NCBI RefSeq assembly: GCF_000204195.1
Contig: NZ_AFBG01000003.1
Span: forward strand, 1 to 64,000
Direction of reading: 5' to 3'
Origin: Acidovorax radicis N35
GTDB taxonomy: Bacteria; Pseudomonadota; Gammaproteobacteria; Burkholderiales; Burkholderiaceae_C
DNA length: 64,000 nt
The number at the start of each line of letters is the position of its first letter. Position 1 is the first letter of the stretch. Of the stretch, positions 28,755 through 36,754 are shown in pieces. A program made the position numbers and the translations under genes. A model generated the notes under the pieces. It was not told the origin of the DNA and did not search any database. It saw only the letters and a program-made list of their open reading frames with translations.

Positions 28755-30248
28755 ATGTACCTCGGAATCGATTTAGGCACCTCGGGTGTCAAGCTCCTGC
28801 TGCTCGACGAAACGCAGACGGTGATCGCCACTGCCGACGCTGCCGTGGCCCAATACCGCCCCCAGCCCACCTGGAGCGAGCAGCACCCGGCAGACTGGCT
28901 GGCCGCGGTAGAAACCGCCGTGGCGCAGCTGCGCGCGCAGGCGCCTGCCGCGTGGGCGCAGGTGCGTGGTGTGGGGCTGTCGGGCCACATGCACGGCGCC
29001 GTGGTGCTGGGTGCGCAGGCCAACGTGCTGCGCCCCGCCATCCTGTGGAATGACGGCCGCGCCAGTGCGGAATGCGCCGCACTGGAGCAGGCTGTGCCCA
29101 CCTCGCGCCAGATCACCGGCAACCTCGCCATGCCCGGCTTCACCGCGCCCAAGCTGCTGTGGCTGCGCACGCACGAGCCAGAGGTGTTTGCACAAATCCG
29201 CACCGTGCTGCTGCCCAAGGACTGGCTGCGGTTGCAGCTCACCGGCGATGCGGTGAGCGACATGTCCGACGCATCCGGCACGCTGTGGCTGGATGTGCAG
29301 GCCCGCGCCTGGAGCCCGGCGATGCTGCAGGCCTCGGGGCTCGATGCATCGCACATGCCGCTGCTGGCCGAGGGCAGCGCGGCCACCGGCACCTTGCGCG
29401 GCGATGTGGCGCGCCGCTGGGGCTTGGGTGATGGGGTGGTGGTGGCGGCAGGCGCGGGCGACAACGCCGCCAGCGCCGTGGGTGTGGGCGCCCGCACCAC
29501 GGGCCAGGGCTTTGTGTCGCTGGGGACCTCGGGTGTGGTCTTTCGTGTGACGGATGCCTTTGCACCTGCCACCGAACGCGCCGTGCACGCCTTTGCGCAT
29601 GCGCTGCCGCAGCGCTGGCACCACATGTCCGTCATGCTCAGCGCAGCCAGTGCGTTTGGCTGGGTCACGCGGCTCACGGGGCGGGGCGATGAGGCACAAC
29701 TGTCGGACGCCGTGGGCGCCATGCCCGCCAGCCGGCAGGCACAGGCACCGCTGTTCTTGCCCTACCTGAGCGGCGAGCGCACGCCGCACAACAGTGCGGC
29801 TGCGACCGGTGTCTTCATGGGCCTGCGCACCGAACACGACGCCACCGACCTTGCCTACGCCGTGATGGAAGGCGTGGGATTTGGCCTGCTGGATGGCCTC
29901 AACGCCATGCGCGCCGCTGGGGTGGGGCAGGGCAGTGTCGTCGCTGTTGCGGGGCATGGCGATCCCGCCCTGGCGTTGGTCGGCGGCGGAGCCCGCAGCA
30001 ACCCCTGGGCGCAGCTCTTGGCCAGCGCCCTGGATTGCCCGCTGCAGCGCCCCCAGGGCGCACACGCCGCCGCTGCCCTGGGCGCCGCCCGCCTGGCTGC
30101 CATGGCCTGCGGTGGCGACGAAGCCCACTGGTGTCAGCCCCTGGCCGCCGACGCCAGTTTCAGCCCCCAGCCCGCACAACAAGCCCTGCTGGCCGAGCGC
30201 TACGCCCGCTTTGTCGCGCTATACCCGGCACTGCAATCGCAGTTCTGA
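28755..30248 (+). CDS. xylB: Xylulokinase (FGGY family)
   Basis: The product is 497 aa. It phosphorylates D-xylulose to xylulose 5-phosphate, which enters the pentose phosphate pathway. The N-terminal phosphate-binding loop is YLGIDLGTSGVKLLLLD; catalytic Asp lies in ILWNDGRASAEC. FGGY-type signatures include FLPYLSGERTPHNSAAATG and the C-terminal ATP site VGGGARSNPWAQLLA. It corresponds to mtlY of the Pseudomonas polyol cluster, acting on xylulose formed from arabitol. Confidence 0.92.
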   Translation: MYLGIDLGTSGVKLLLLDETQTVIATADAAVAQYRPQPTWSEQHPADWLAAVETAVAQLRAQAPAAWAQVRGVGLSGHMHGAVVLGAQANVLRPAILWNDGRASAECAALEQAVPTSRQITGNLAMPGFTAPKLLWLRTHEPEVFAQIRTVLLPKDWLRLQLTGDAVSDMSDASGTLWLDVQARAWSPAMLQASGLDASHMPLLAEGSAATGTLRGDVARRWGLGDGVVVAAGAGDNAASAVGVGARTTGQGFVSLGTSGVVFRVTDAFAPATERAVHAFAHALPQRWHHMSVMLSAASAFGWVTRLTGRGDEAQLSDAVGAMPASRQAQAPLFLPYLSGERTPHNSAAATGVFMGLRTEHDATDLAYAVMEGVGFGLLDGLNAMRAAGVGQGSVVAVAGHGDPALALVGGGARSNPWAQLLASALDCPLQRPQGAHAAAALGAARLAAMACGGDEAHWCQPLAADASFSPQPAQQALLAERYARFVALYPALQSQF

Positions 30249-30279
30249 CGCTGCTGTCCGCATCCTCTTCACATCCACC

Positions 30280-31317
30280 ATGACTTCGGTACACAACACT
30301 TCCCAGGCCACGGCTCCCATACAGGCCGCCATCGCAGGCGAGGCCCTCATCGATCTCATCCGCCGCCCCGACGGCAGCTACCTGCCGTGCCTGGGTGGTG
30401 CGCTGTACAACCTGTGCCGCGCGCTGGCCCGGCAGGGCGTGGGCACGCAGTACCTCAACCCCTTGTCGCGCGACCGCTTTGGCCGCGAGCTGGCCGCGCA
30501 GCTGGCCGCCGACGGCGTGTTGCTCGCCCAGCCCGAGCCGGTGCAACAAGTCACATCACTGGCCGTGGTCAACCTCAATGAACACGGCCACCCCGACTAC
30601 GCCTTCTACCGCGAAGGCGTGGCGGACCGCGCCGTGTCGGCACAAGGCCTGGACGATGCCTGCACCGCCTTGCCAACACTGCAACTGGTGTGCACCGGCG
30701 CGCTGGCGCTGGACGTACGCGACACCGCCATCTACCAGCCCTGGCTCGAAGCCCAGCGCGCAGCAGGCCGCTGCGTGGTGGTCGATGCCAACCTGCGCCC
30801 CTCCGTCATGCCCGACCTGGCGGCCTACCGCACCACGGTGCACGCCGCGCTGGCCCACGCCCACATCATCAAGGCCAGCGACGAAGACCTGGACCACCTT
30901 GCCGTGCCCGGCACCGACGCGTTGGCCCGCGCCCGCCACCTGCTGGCCGCCAACCCCCAGGCCCACCTGCTGGCACTGACGCTGGGCGGGGATGGTGCAT
31001 GGCTGCTGCATCGCAACGGCGCACAGTGTTTTGCCAAGGAGGCCCAGCCGCTGCAGGTGGTGGACACCGTGGGCGCGGGCGACAGCTTTCTGGCGGGGCT
31101 ATTGGCTCACCTGCTGCGGCAGGCGCAGGCTGCCGGTGGCGCGGAGAGTTTTGCGCATTTCGTCGCAAGCTTGACGGCTGAAACGTGCCAGCACGCGCTG
31201 CGCCACGCGCTGGCCAGCGCGAGCCTGTGCGTGATGGAGCAGGGTTGTGTTCCACCGGGGTGGGAGGCTGCGAACGAGTGGAGTCGGCTGCATCCGGCAG
31301 CCCAAGACCCAGCTTGA
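30280..31317 (+). CDS. mtlZ: PfkB-family sugar kinase, probable fructokinase
   Basis: The product is 345 aa from the ATG encoding MTSVHNTSQ, 31 bp after xylB. The ribokinase fold is shown by the N-terminal AAIAGEALIDLIRR and GGALYNLCRALARQG (sugar-binding GG). The C-terminal signature DTVGAGDSFLAGLLAHLL (catalytic Asp in GAGD) is near residue 260. It probably phosphorylates fructose made from mannitol or sorbitol, as MtlZ does. It ends the polyol cluster. Confidence 0.88.
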   Translation: MTSVHNTSQATAPIQAAIAGEALIDLIRRPDGSYLPCLGGALYNLCRALARQGVGTQYLNPLSRDRFGRELAAQLAADGVLLAQPEPVQQVTSLAVVNLNEHGHPDYAFYREGVADRAVSAQGLDDACTALPTLQLVCTGALALDVRDTAIYQPWLEAQRAAGRCVVVDANLRPSVMPDLAAYRTTVHAALAHAHIIKASDEDLDHLAVPGTDALARARHLLAANPQAHLLALTLGGDGAWLLHRNGAQCFAKEAQPLQVVDTVGAGDSFLAGLLAHLLRQAQAAGGAESFAHFVASLTAETCQHALRHALASASLCVMEQGCVPPGWEAANEWSRLHPAAQDPA

Positions 31318-31389
31318 GTAACGGGACCGCAGACGTTCTTATCTTCGGGCCGTTTATCATTTCCCCTCGCAAATTTGCGGAGGATGCAG

Positions 31390-31668
31390 ATGACAGAGTT
31401 TGTGGTTGCGATGCTGTGGTCGGTGGTGGAGGTGCTGCTGGTGTATACCGGTGCGCTGTTGGTGCGCGTTCTCAGCTTGGGCCGCTGGCGCACGGAAAAC
31501 GCGCGCAACAAGGAAGCCCGCATCTTTGCACCCGCAGGGGCGTTGTCGTTTCGGCGTGACGGCCAGCGTGTGGTGACCGCGAACGGGGTGTACATGGTGG
31601 GCTTCCTGTTCTATGCAGTGCTGGCGGTGGGGCTGGTGCACGTGGCGCAATGGGGCTCAGCAGCATGA
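31390..31668 (+). CDS. Small two-helix membrane protein
   Basis: The product is 92 aa from the ATG with GGAGG 6 bp upstream (31379-31383). Two hydrophobic segments (about residues 4-27 and 68-88) flank a basic middle with RWRTENARNKEAR, so the middle loop is probably cytoplasmic. No family is recognised. Its stop overlaps the start of the acetyltransferase gene (ATGA), implying coupled translation. Confidence 0.68.
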   Translation: MTEFVVAMLWSVVEVLLVYTGALLVRVLSLGRWRTENARNKEARIFAPAGALSFRRDGQRVVTANGVYMVGFLFYAVLAVGLVHVAQWGSAA

Positions 31669-32153
31669 CGGCCTCTGGTGAGGCGCCCCACGCACCCTGC
31701 GTCGTACCGGTCGGCTGCGATGCAGCACAGGCCGCCTGCACCGTAGTCCGTCAATCCATCACCCACTGCTGCGCTCTCGACCACCACCACGACACCACCA
31801 TCCTCAATGCATGGCTGGCCAACAAGACCCCGGAGAACCTGGCCGCGTGGATCACCGCGCCAGATGCAACGGCGTGGGCTGCGTACTGCGGGGAGGCGAT
31901 GGTGGGTTTTGCTCTGCTGACGCGGACCACGCTGGCGCTTTGCTATGCGGTGCCAGAGGCCTTGCACCAGGGCGTAGGCCGCGCCTTGTTGCGTGAGGCC
32001 GAGGCCCGTGCGCGAGAGTTGGGGTTGGCGGCCCTGGAGCTGGAGAGTACGCGCACGGCGGAGGCTTTTTACCGCCGCAATGGCTATGAACCCGCAGGTG
32101 CAGTGCAGTCTTGGGCAGGGCTGCAGGCGCAGCCGATGCGCAAGGTGTTCTGA
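31665..32153 (+). CDS. GNAT-family N-acetyltransferase
   Basis: The product is 162 aa. The acetyl-CoA-binding segment is ALHQGVGRALLREAEARARE (Q/RxxGxG/A pattern, about residues 103-122), followed by ALELESTRTAEAFYRRNGYEP. The substrate cannot be told from sequence. The start overlaps the small membrane protein's stop by 4 bp, a pair worth treating as a unit. Confidence 0.85.
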   Translation: MTASGEAPHAPCVVPVGCDAAQAACTVVRQSITHCCALDHHHDTTILNAWLANKTPENLAAWITAPDATAWAAYCGEAMVGFALLTRTTLALCYAVPEALHQGVGRALLREAEARARELGLAALELESTRTAEAFYRRNGYEPAGAVQSWAGLQAQPMRKVF

Positions 32154-32228
32154 AGAGCGCTCTGGGCCGCGTGGAACGCGATGCCCAGAGCCACGACCCC
32201 GCCGAGTGCCCTGTTCATCAGGGTTGTG
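32154..32228 (-). pseudogene. Possible C-terminal remnant of a LysE-family exporter
   Basis: On the minus strand this stretch encodes LMNRALGGVVALGIAFHAAQ, which resembles the last transmembrane helix of LysE/RhtB exporters. No upstream exporter sequence precedes it; repeat copy 5 begins about 20 bp further up. It may be what is left after a deletion at the repeat. The match is short, so this is tentative. Confidence 0.3.
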
Positions 32229-32249
32229 GTCGTCGTTGGAAGTGAGAAT

Positions 32250-32313
32250 TTTGATAAAAAATGGCTCTGGCGCTTGATGCGTAAGCGCAAGAAGCTATTG
32301 TTTTAATAGTAAA
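32250..32313 (+). repeat. Palindromic repeat copy 5
   Basis: ATGGCTCTGGCGCTTGATGC, then GTAAGCGCAAGAAGCTATTG and the tail TTTTAATAGTAA. The right half of the core is slightly degraded (GCAAGAAG for GCTAGCAG). Confidence 0.85.
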
Positions 32314-32338
32314 TCTCGGCATGGCTGGCAGGCGTTGA

Positions 32339-32806
32339 TCAGAGTTCCTGCGCGTAGACGATGGACCCGTGGTGCTTGGCCATCTTGTCGTACAGCACTC
32401 GCGCGGTGGTATTGGTTTCGTAGGTCTGCCAGTACACCCGGGACGATCTGGCCACGCGTGCCGCGTCGTAGACGGCATCGATGAGCGCACGCCCCACGCC
32501 CCGGCCCCGTGCGGCTTCCTGGGTATACAGGTCGCTCAGGTAGCAAATCGGATCGATGCGTGTCGTGCTGCGATGAAAAAGGTAATGCGCAAGTCCGAGG
32601 ATCTTGCCGTCCGCAGTGTCCTGCGCCACGAGGCAGAAGACGGGCTCTGCCGGGTCCAGCAAGCGCTGCCAGGTGGTTGCGTTGATGTGTTCGGGCAGCG
32701 CGGTGGCGCCAAAGCGGCCGTAAAACGCGTTGTAGCCATCCCAGAGCGGCCGCCATGCGGCGTAGTCTTCGGACTGAACGGGGCGCACGGAAACGGTAGC
32801 GGTCAT
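32339..32806 (-). CDS. GNAT-family N-acetyltransferase
   Basis: The product is 155 aa from the ATG encoding MTATVSVRPVQSEDY; an in-frame extension to 32893 is Pro/Ser-rich and unlikely. The acetyl-CoA loop is LYTQEAARGRGVGRALIDAV (about residues 92-111), with the typical beta-4 strand ICYLSDLYT before it and VYWQTYETNTTARVLYDKM after it. It resembles the diamine or amino-acid acetylating branch, but the substrate is open. It follows the FAD-dehydrogenase gene in the same direction, about 90 bp away. Confidence 0.85.
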   Translation of the reverse strand: MTATVSVRPVQSEDYAAWRPLWDGYNAFYGRFGATALPEHINATTWQRLLDPAEPVFCLVAQDTADGKILGLAHYLFHRSTTRIDPICYLSDLYTQEAARGRGVGRALIDAVYDAARVARSSRVYWQTYETNTTARVLYDKMAKHHGSIVYAQEL

Positions 32807-32899
32807 GGGACGGGCCTTCCTGGAAAGGGTTGCGGATGGGCGGTGAACAGGGGGCGCAAGGGATGTGCGGGGGCTGTGGCCTTGTGGGGCCACCGTCTG

Positions 32900-34324
32900 T
32901 CAGGCGCGTGGCTGCAGCACCCGCCCGGGATTCATGATCCCCTGCGGGTCCAGCGCCTGCTTGATGGCGCGCATCATCGATAGCGCCACGGGCGATTGGT
33001 ACTTCTCCAGCTTGTCGGCCTTGAGCTCGCCAATGCCATGCTCGGCCGAGAACGAGCCGCCGAACTCGGCCACGGCCTCGTACACCAGGTGGTGCACATG
33101 CTGCTCATGGTCGCGCAGGAAGGCCTTGGCATCGCCTTCCGCGGGCGCCTGCACGTTGTAGTGCAGGTTGCCGTCGCCCAGGTGTCCAAAGTTGACCAGG
33201 CGCACGCCGGGGATTTCGCGCTGCAGCACCGCATCGGTGTGCGCCACAAAGGCGGGGATGCGCGAGATCTGGATGGAGATGTCGTGCTTGATGTTCAGGC
33301 CTTCCTCGGCCTGCGCGAGCGGAATGTTTTCGCGGATGTGCCAGAGCTGGCTGGCCTGGGTGAGGTTCTCGGCCACCACGGCGTCGGTCACGCAGCCCAG
33401 CTCGAACGCGGTCTCCAGCAGCGCTTCGAAACGGGCGCGGGCATGTTCCTCGGATTCGCTGTCGGAGTTTTCGAGCAGCACACACCAGGGCGCGTTCTCG
33501 TCGCCCAGAAACGGCACGCGCAGTTGTGGCATGTGCTTGCCCACCAGGCTCAGCGCGAACTGCCCCATCACCTCAAAGCCCGTGAGGCCCGCGCCCAGCT
33601 GCTTGTGCGCCAAGCCCAGCAGCGCCACGGCGTGTTCCATCGACGGCACGGCAGCCCAGGCCGTGAGGCGTGCTGCGGGCTCGGGGTAGAGCTTGAGCGT
33701 GGCGGCGGTGATGATGCCCAGCGTGCCTTCGCTGCCGATGAACAGGTCGCGCAGGTCGTAGCCGGTGTTGTCCTTGCGCAGGCCCTTGAGGCCATCCCAC
33801 ACCTCGCCCTGGGCGGTGACCACTTCGAGGCCCAGGCACAGGTCGCGTGCATTGCCATAGCGCACCACCTGCGTTCCGCCCGCGTTGGTGCCCAGGTTGC
33901 CGCCGATGGTGCAGCTGCCCTCGGCCGCCAGCGACAGGGGAAACAGCACACCCGCGTTCTGCGCAACGTCCTGCAGGTTCTGCAGGATGCAGCCGGCTTC
34001 CACGGTCATGGTCAGGTTGTCGGTGTCCACGCTGCGCACCGCGTTCATGCGCGTGAGGCTCAGCACGATCTGCGTGCCGGAGTCGTCGGGTGTGGAGCCC
34101 ACGGCCAGGCCGGTGTTGCCGCCTTGCGGCACGATGGAGGTGCCCGCTGCGGCGCAGGCCTTGACCACGGCGGCCACTTCCTGCGTGCTGGCGGGGCGCA
34201 CCACGGCCAGGGCCTTGCCGCGCACGCGGCGGCGCCAGTCCTGCTCCCAGGCAGAGAGGTCGCCTTCGGTGATCACATGGGCGGGGCCGACAAGGGTGCG
34301 CAGGGTGTCAAGCAAAGTGGTCAT
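32900..34324 (-). CDS. FAD-linked 2-hydroxyacid dehydrogenase (GlcD/D-lactate or D-2-hydroxyglutarate type)
   Basis: The product is 474 aa. The N-terminal FAD-binding type 4 domain has VPQGGNTGLAVGSTPDDSGT and NLGTNAGGTQVVRYGNARDL. The C-terminal FAD-linked oxidase domain has FGHLGDGNLHYNV (metal/active-site His), SFSAEHGIGELK and the family-ending DPQGIMNPGRVL. It oxidises a 2-hydroxyacid such as D-lactate, glycolate or D-2-hydroxyglutarate to the 2-oxoacid. No GlcE/GlcF partners are adjacent, so a stand-alone D-lactate or D-2-hydroxyglutarate enzyme is more likely. Confidence 0.9.
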   Translation of the reverse strand: MTTLLDTLRTLVGPAHVITEGDLSAWEQDWRRRVRGKALAVVRPASTQEVAAVVKACAAAGTSIVPQGGNTGLAVGSTPDDSGTQIVLSLTRMNAVRSVDTDNLTMTVEAGCILQNLQDVAQNAGVLFPLSLAAEGSCTIGGNLGTNAGGTQVVRYGNARDLCLGLEVVTAQGEVWDGLKGLRKDNTGYDLRDLFIGSEGTLGIITAATLKLYPEPAARLTAWAAVPSMEHAVALLGLAHKQLGAGLTGFEVMGQFALSLVGKHMPQLRVPFLGDENAPWCVLLENSDSESEEHARARFEALLETAFELGCVTDAVVAENLTQASQLWHIRENIPLAQAEEGLNIKHDISIQISRIPAFVAHTDAVLQREIPGVRLVNFGHLGDGNLHYNVQAPAEGDAKAFLRDHEQHVHHLVYEAVAEFGGSFSAEHGIGELKADKLEKYQSPVALSMMRAIKQALDPQGIMNPGRVLQPRA

Positions 34325-34423
34325 GGCAGAGCTTTTTCAAAGTCAGGAAAAGGGTGTGGCAGCGGTGGCAGCAGCATCCAGGGTGTTCACGGCATCGATG
34401 GCATCAACATGCATTGACAGCCA

Positions 34424-34882
34424 TCAGGGCGCCGATGTGGCCGCAGGGACTGCCGCTGCTGCTGCCGCGGCCTTCGCATTGCGCTGGCGCAGCCGCACGT
34501 GCAGCGTGCACGCGGTGAACAGCACCAGGCACAGCGCCACCTCGGCCCAGGCGAGCCATTGCGAGGGCGGCTTGTCGCTCCAGCCGCGCACCACGCCTTC
34601 GGTGAAATACAGCCAGATCACCAGGCTGACCCAGCGGTAGGTGTACATGCGGTTCTTGAGGACGCCGGCGAGCGGAATGCACAGCGGCAGCGCCTTGAGC
34701 GCCAGCCAGGAGCCGCCGGGGCGCAGCGGTGCCATCACCAGCTCCCAGGCCAGGCACAGCGCGATCAGCGCCAGCAGGCAGCCGGTGGCCACCCAGCGCG
34801 TGGCGGCCACGGAGTTGTCGGAGGGGAGCGCGGGCGCGGAAGCGGCGGCTGGGGCGGCGGGAGCGGCGGGGGAGGCAGTCAT
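34424..34882 (-). CDS. DUF2069 membrane protein
   Basis: The product is 152 aa. An Ala/Pro-rich N-terminus (1-25) is followed by four hydrophobic segments (about residues 30-50, 60-75, 85-100, 108-128), with KNRMYTYRWVSLVIWLYFTE the clearest DUF2069 signature. It is an inner-membrane protein of unknown function. It is divergent from yihY with 21 bp between starts. In related genomes these genes are usually near each other. Confidence 0.82.
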   Translation of the reverse strand: MTASPAAPAAPAAASAPALPSDNSVAATRWVATGCLLALIALCLAWELVMAPLRPGGSWLALKALPLCIPLAGVLKNRMYTYRWVSLVIWLYFTEGVVRGWSDKPPSQWLAWAEVALCLVLFTACTLHVRLRQRNAKAAAAAAAVPAATSAP

Positions 34883-34903
34883 TGGGGTGGCATCATATCG
34901 GCC

Positions 34904-36199
34904 ATGCCCTTTTCCTTACAGACAGTAGCGTCGCGCACCGAAGCGCTGATGACCGAGCTGTCGCACTTTCCCTGGCGGACCACTGCGCAGACCTTGCGCG
35001 AGCGGTTCCGCGAAGACCACCTGGGCCTGACCGCCAGCAGCCTCACCTTCACCACCATTTTGGCGCTGGTGCCCTTCTTCACCGTGGCACTGGCGGTGTT
35101 CACGGCGTTCCCCATCTTCGGCAAGCTGCAGGATGCGCTGCAGGGCTGGCTGGTGAACAGCCTGGTGCCCGACAGCATCTCGCGCCAGGTGCTCGGTTAC
35201 CTCACGCAGTTTGCAGCCAAGGCCAGCAGCCTGGGGGTGGCCGGTTTCAGCATCTTGCTGGCGACGGCGCTGGCGCTGATCCTGACCATCGACCGCACCC
35301 TCAACGACATCTGGCGCGTGCAGCGGCTGCGGCCGCTGGGGCAGCGGGTGTTGATCTACTGGGCCGCCATCACGCTCGGCCCGCTGCTCATGGGGGCCAG
35401 CCTGGCGCTCACGTCGTATGTGATGTCGGCCTCGGGCGGGCTGGTCAAGCGCCTGCCCGATGGTGTGCAGCTGCTGTTCGATTCGATCCAGTTCGTGGTG
35501 CTCGCAGGCGGCATGGCGTCGCTGTACCACTATGTGCCCAACACGCCGGTCAAATGGCGGCATGCCTGGACGGGCGGGCTGTTCGTGTCGGTGTGCATCG
35601 AGCTGGCCAAAAAGGTGCTGGCGCTGTACCTGGGCAAGGTGCCCACCTATTCGGTGGTGTATGGCGCGTTTGCCACGCTGCCGATCTTGCTGGTGTGGAT
35701 CTATGTGGCCTGGGTCATCGTGCTGCTGGGGGCGGTGGTCACGGCCTACCTGCCCAGTTTGCTGGCCGGTGTGGCGCGGCGCAGCACGGTGGCGGGCTGG
35801 ACGTTTCAGCTGGCGGTGGAGGTGCTGCAGCAGCTGCACCGCGTGCGCCACCAGCCCCTCAAAGGCCTGCGCCCCGGCCAGCTCGCCCAGTTGCTGCGGG
35901 TGGACGTGCTGCAGCTGGCCCCGGTGCTGGAGGCGCTGACCGCGCTGGACTGGGTGGGCCAGGTCAACGATGCGGCCGTGGACGCATCGGATGTGCCCGA
36001 GCCCCGCTATGTGCTGCTGGCCAACCCGGGCGCGACACCCCTCGCACCGCTGGTGCAGCGCCTGCTGCTGGAGCGCGCCGAGAGCCTACAGCCGCTGTGG
36101 TCACAGGCCCGGCTGGACGGATTGCTGCTGGAGGATGTGCTGCAGCCGGGTGCTGGCGCTGACCCCGCCCAGGGCGCGCTGCGGGCAGGGTCGGTGTAA
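34904..36199 (+). CDS. YihY/virulence-factor BrkB family membrane protein
   Basis: The product is 431 aa from the ATG encoding MPFSLQTVASR. The YihY domain (about residues 25-285) contains LTASSLTFTTILALVPFFTV at the first membrane segment and YHYVPNTPVKWRHAWTGGLF, YGAFATLPILLVWIYVAWVI later; six segments are expected. The C-terminal 130 residues are soluble, with a winged-helix-like look. The old assignment of this family as RNase BN is not supported. Function unknown. The stop is followed directly by repeat copy 6. Confidence 0.9.
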   Translation: MPFSLQTVASRTEALMTELSHFPWRTTAQTLRERFREDHLGLTASSLTFTTILALVPFFTVALAVFTAFPIFGKLQDALQGWLVNSLVPDSISRQVLGYLTQFAAKASSLGVAGFSILLATALALILTIDRTLNDIWRVQRLRPLGQRVLIYWAAITLGPLLMGASLALTSYVMSASGGLVKRLPDGVQLLFDSIQFVVLAGGMASLYHYVPNTPVKWRHAWTGGLFVSVCIELAKKVLALYLGKVPTYSVVYGAFATLPILLVWIYVAWVIVLLGAVVTAYLPSLLAGVARRSTVAGWTFQLAVEVLQQLHRVRHQPLKGLRPGQLAQLLRVDVLQLAPVLEALTALDWVGQVNDAAVDASDVPEPRYVLLANPGATPLAPLVQRLLLERAESLQPLWSQARLDGLLLEDVLQPGAGADPAQGALRAGSV

Positions 36200-36200
36200 G

Positions 36201-36262
36201 CTATCGAAAATATAGCTGCTTGCGCTTGTTGGATAAGCGCTAGGGCCTGTTTTTACTTGAAT
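36201..36262 (-). repeat. Palindromic repeat copy 6
   Basis: The plus strand reads ATATAGCTGCTTGCGCTTGT then TGGATAAGCGCTAGGGCCTG, so the element is on the minus strand. It begins one base after the yihY stop. Confidence 0.82.
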
Positions 36263-36295
36263 TTATCGCCGTGGCAGCTGTGGCGAATCACCGCT

Positions 36296-36631
36296 TCAGA
36301 ACGGCACCTTCCCCGTCCAGATGTCCTTGTACATCACCCAGTCGCCCATGAAGCTGTAGAGCGGCCGCTTGAAGCTGGCGGGCTTGTTCTTCTCAAAGCC
36401 GAAGTGACCCACCCAGGCAAAGCCGTAGCCGCACAGCAGCCCGTACAGCAGGTACTGCGGCTTGCCCGTGGCCAGCAGCATGGCCATGCAGACCAGGGTG
36501 AGCGTGGAGCCCACGAAATGCAGCCGGCGGCAGATGCGGTTGCTGTGCTCGCTCAGGTAGAAAGGGTAGAAGTCGGCAAAGCGCTTGAAGGTGCGCGGGT
36601 CGGTGGGGGTGTGGGGTGCACTGATGTCCAT
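36296..36631 (-). CDS. DUF962 / Mpo1-like protein
   Basis: The product is 111 aa. The family signature FYPFYLSEHSNRICRRLHFV lies at residues 21-40, with GYGFAWVGHFGFEKNKPASF in the middle and RPLYSFMGDWVMYKDIW near the end. Two hydrophobic segments lie between them. The yeast relative Mpo1 is an Fe-dependent dioxygenase of 2-hydroxy fatty acids; the conserved His and Glu residues needed for iron are present. A lipid role here is inferred. Confidence 0.85.
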   Translation of the reverse strand: MDISAPHTPTDPRTFKRFADFYPFYLSEHSNRICRRLHFVGSTLTLVCMAMLLATGKPQYLLYGLLCGYGFAWVGHFGFEKNKPASFKRPLYSFMGDWVMYKDIWTGKVPF

Positions 36632-36754
36632 CGTTGTCTCCTTGTGGGCGGGACTGCCCCGGTGCCAATCGCTTTATACGCCCAGGCCCCAAAAAATGCT
36701 GTGCCGTGATGGACAGGGGTTGTTGCGGGCTGTCCTTGAACAGGTTCTGCCACT

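Noticed and set aside
36731-36752. TTGAACAGGTTCT matching the end of the ntrB-ntrC element
   Set aside because: Only 13 bp match, with no partner inverted repeat nearby; likely chance or a remnant too short to call.
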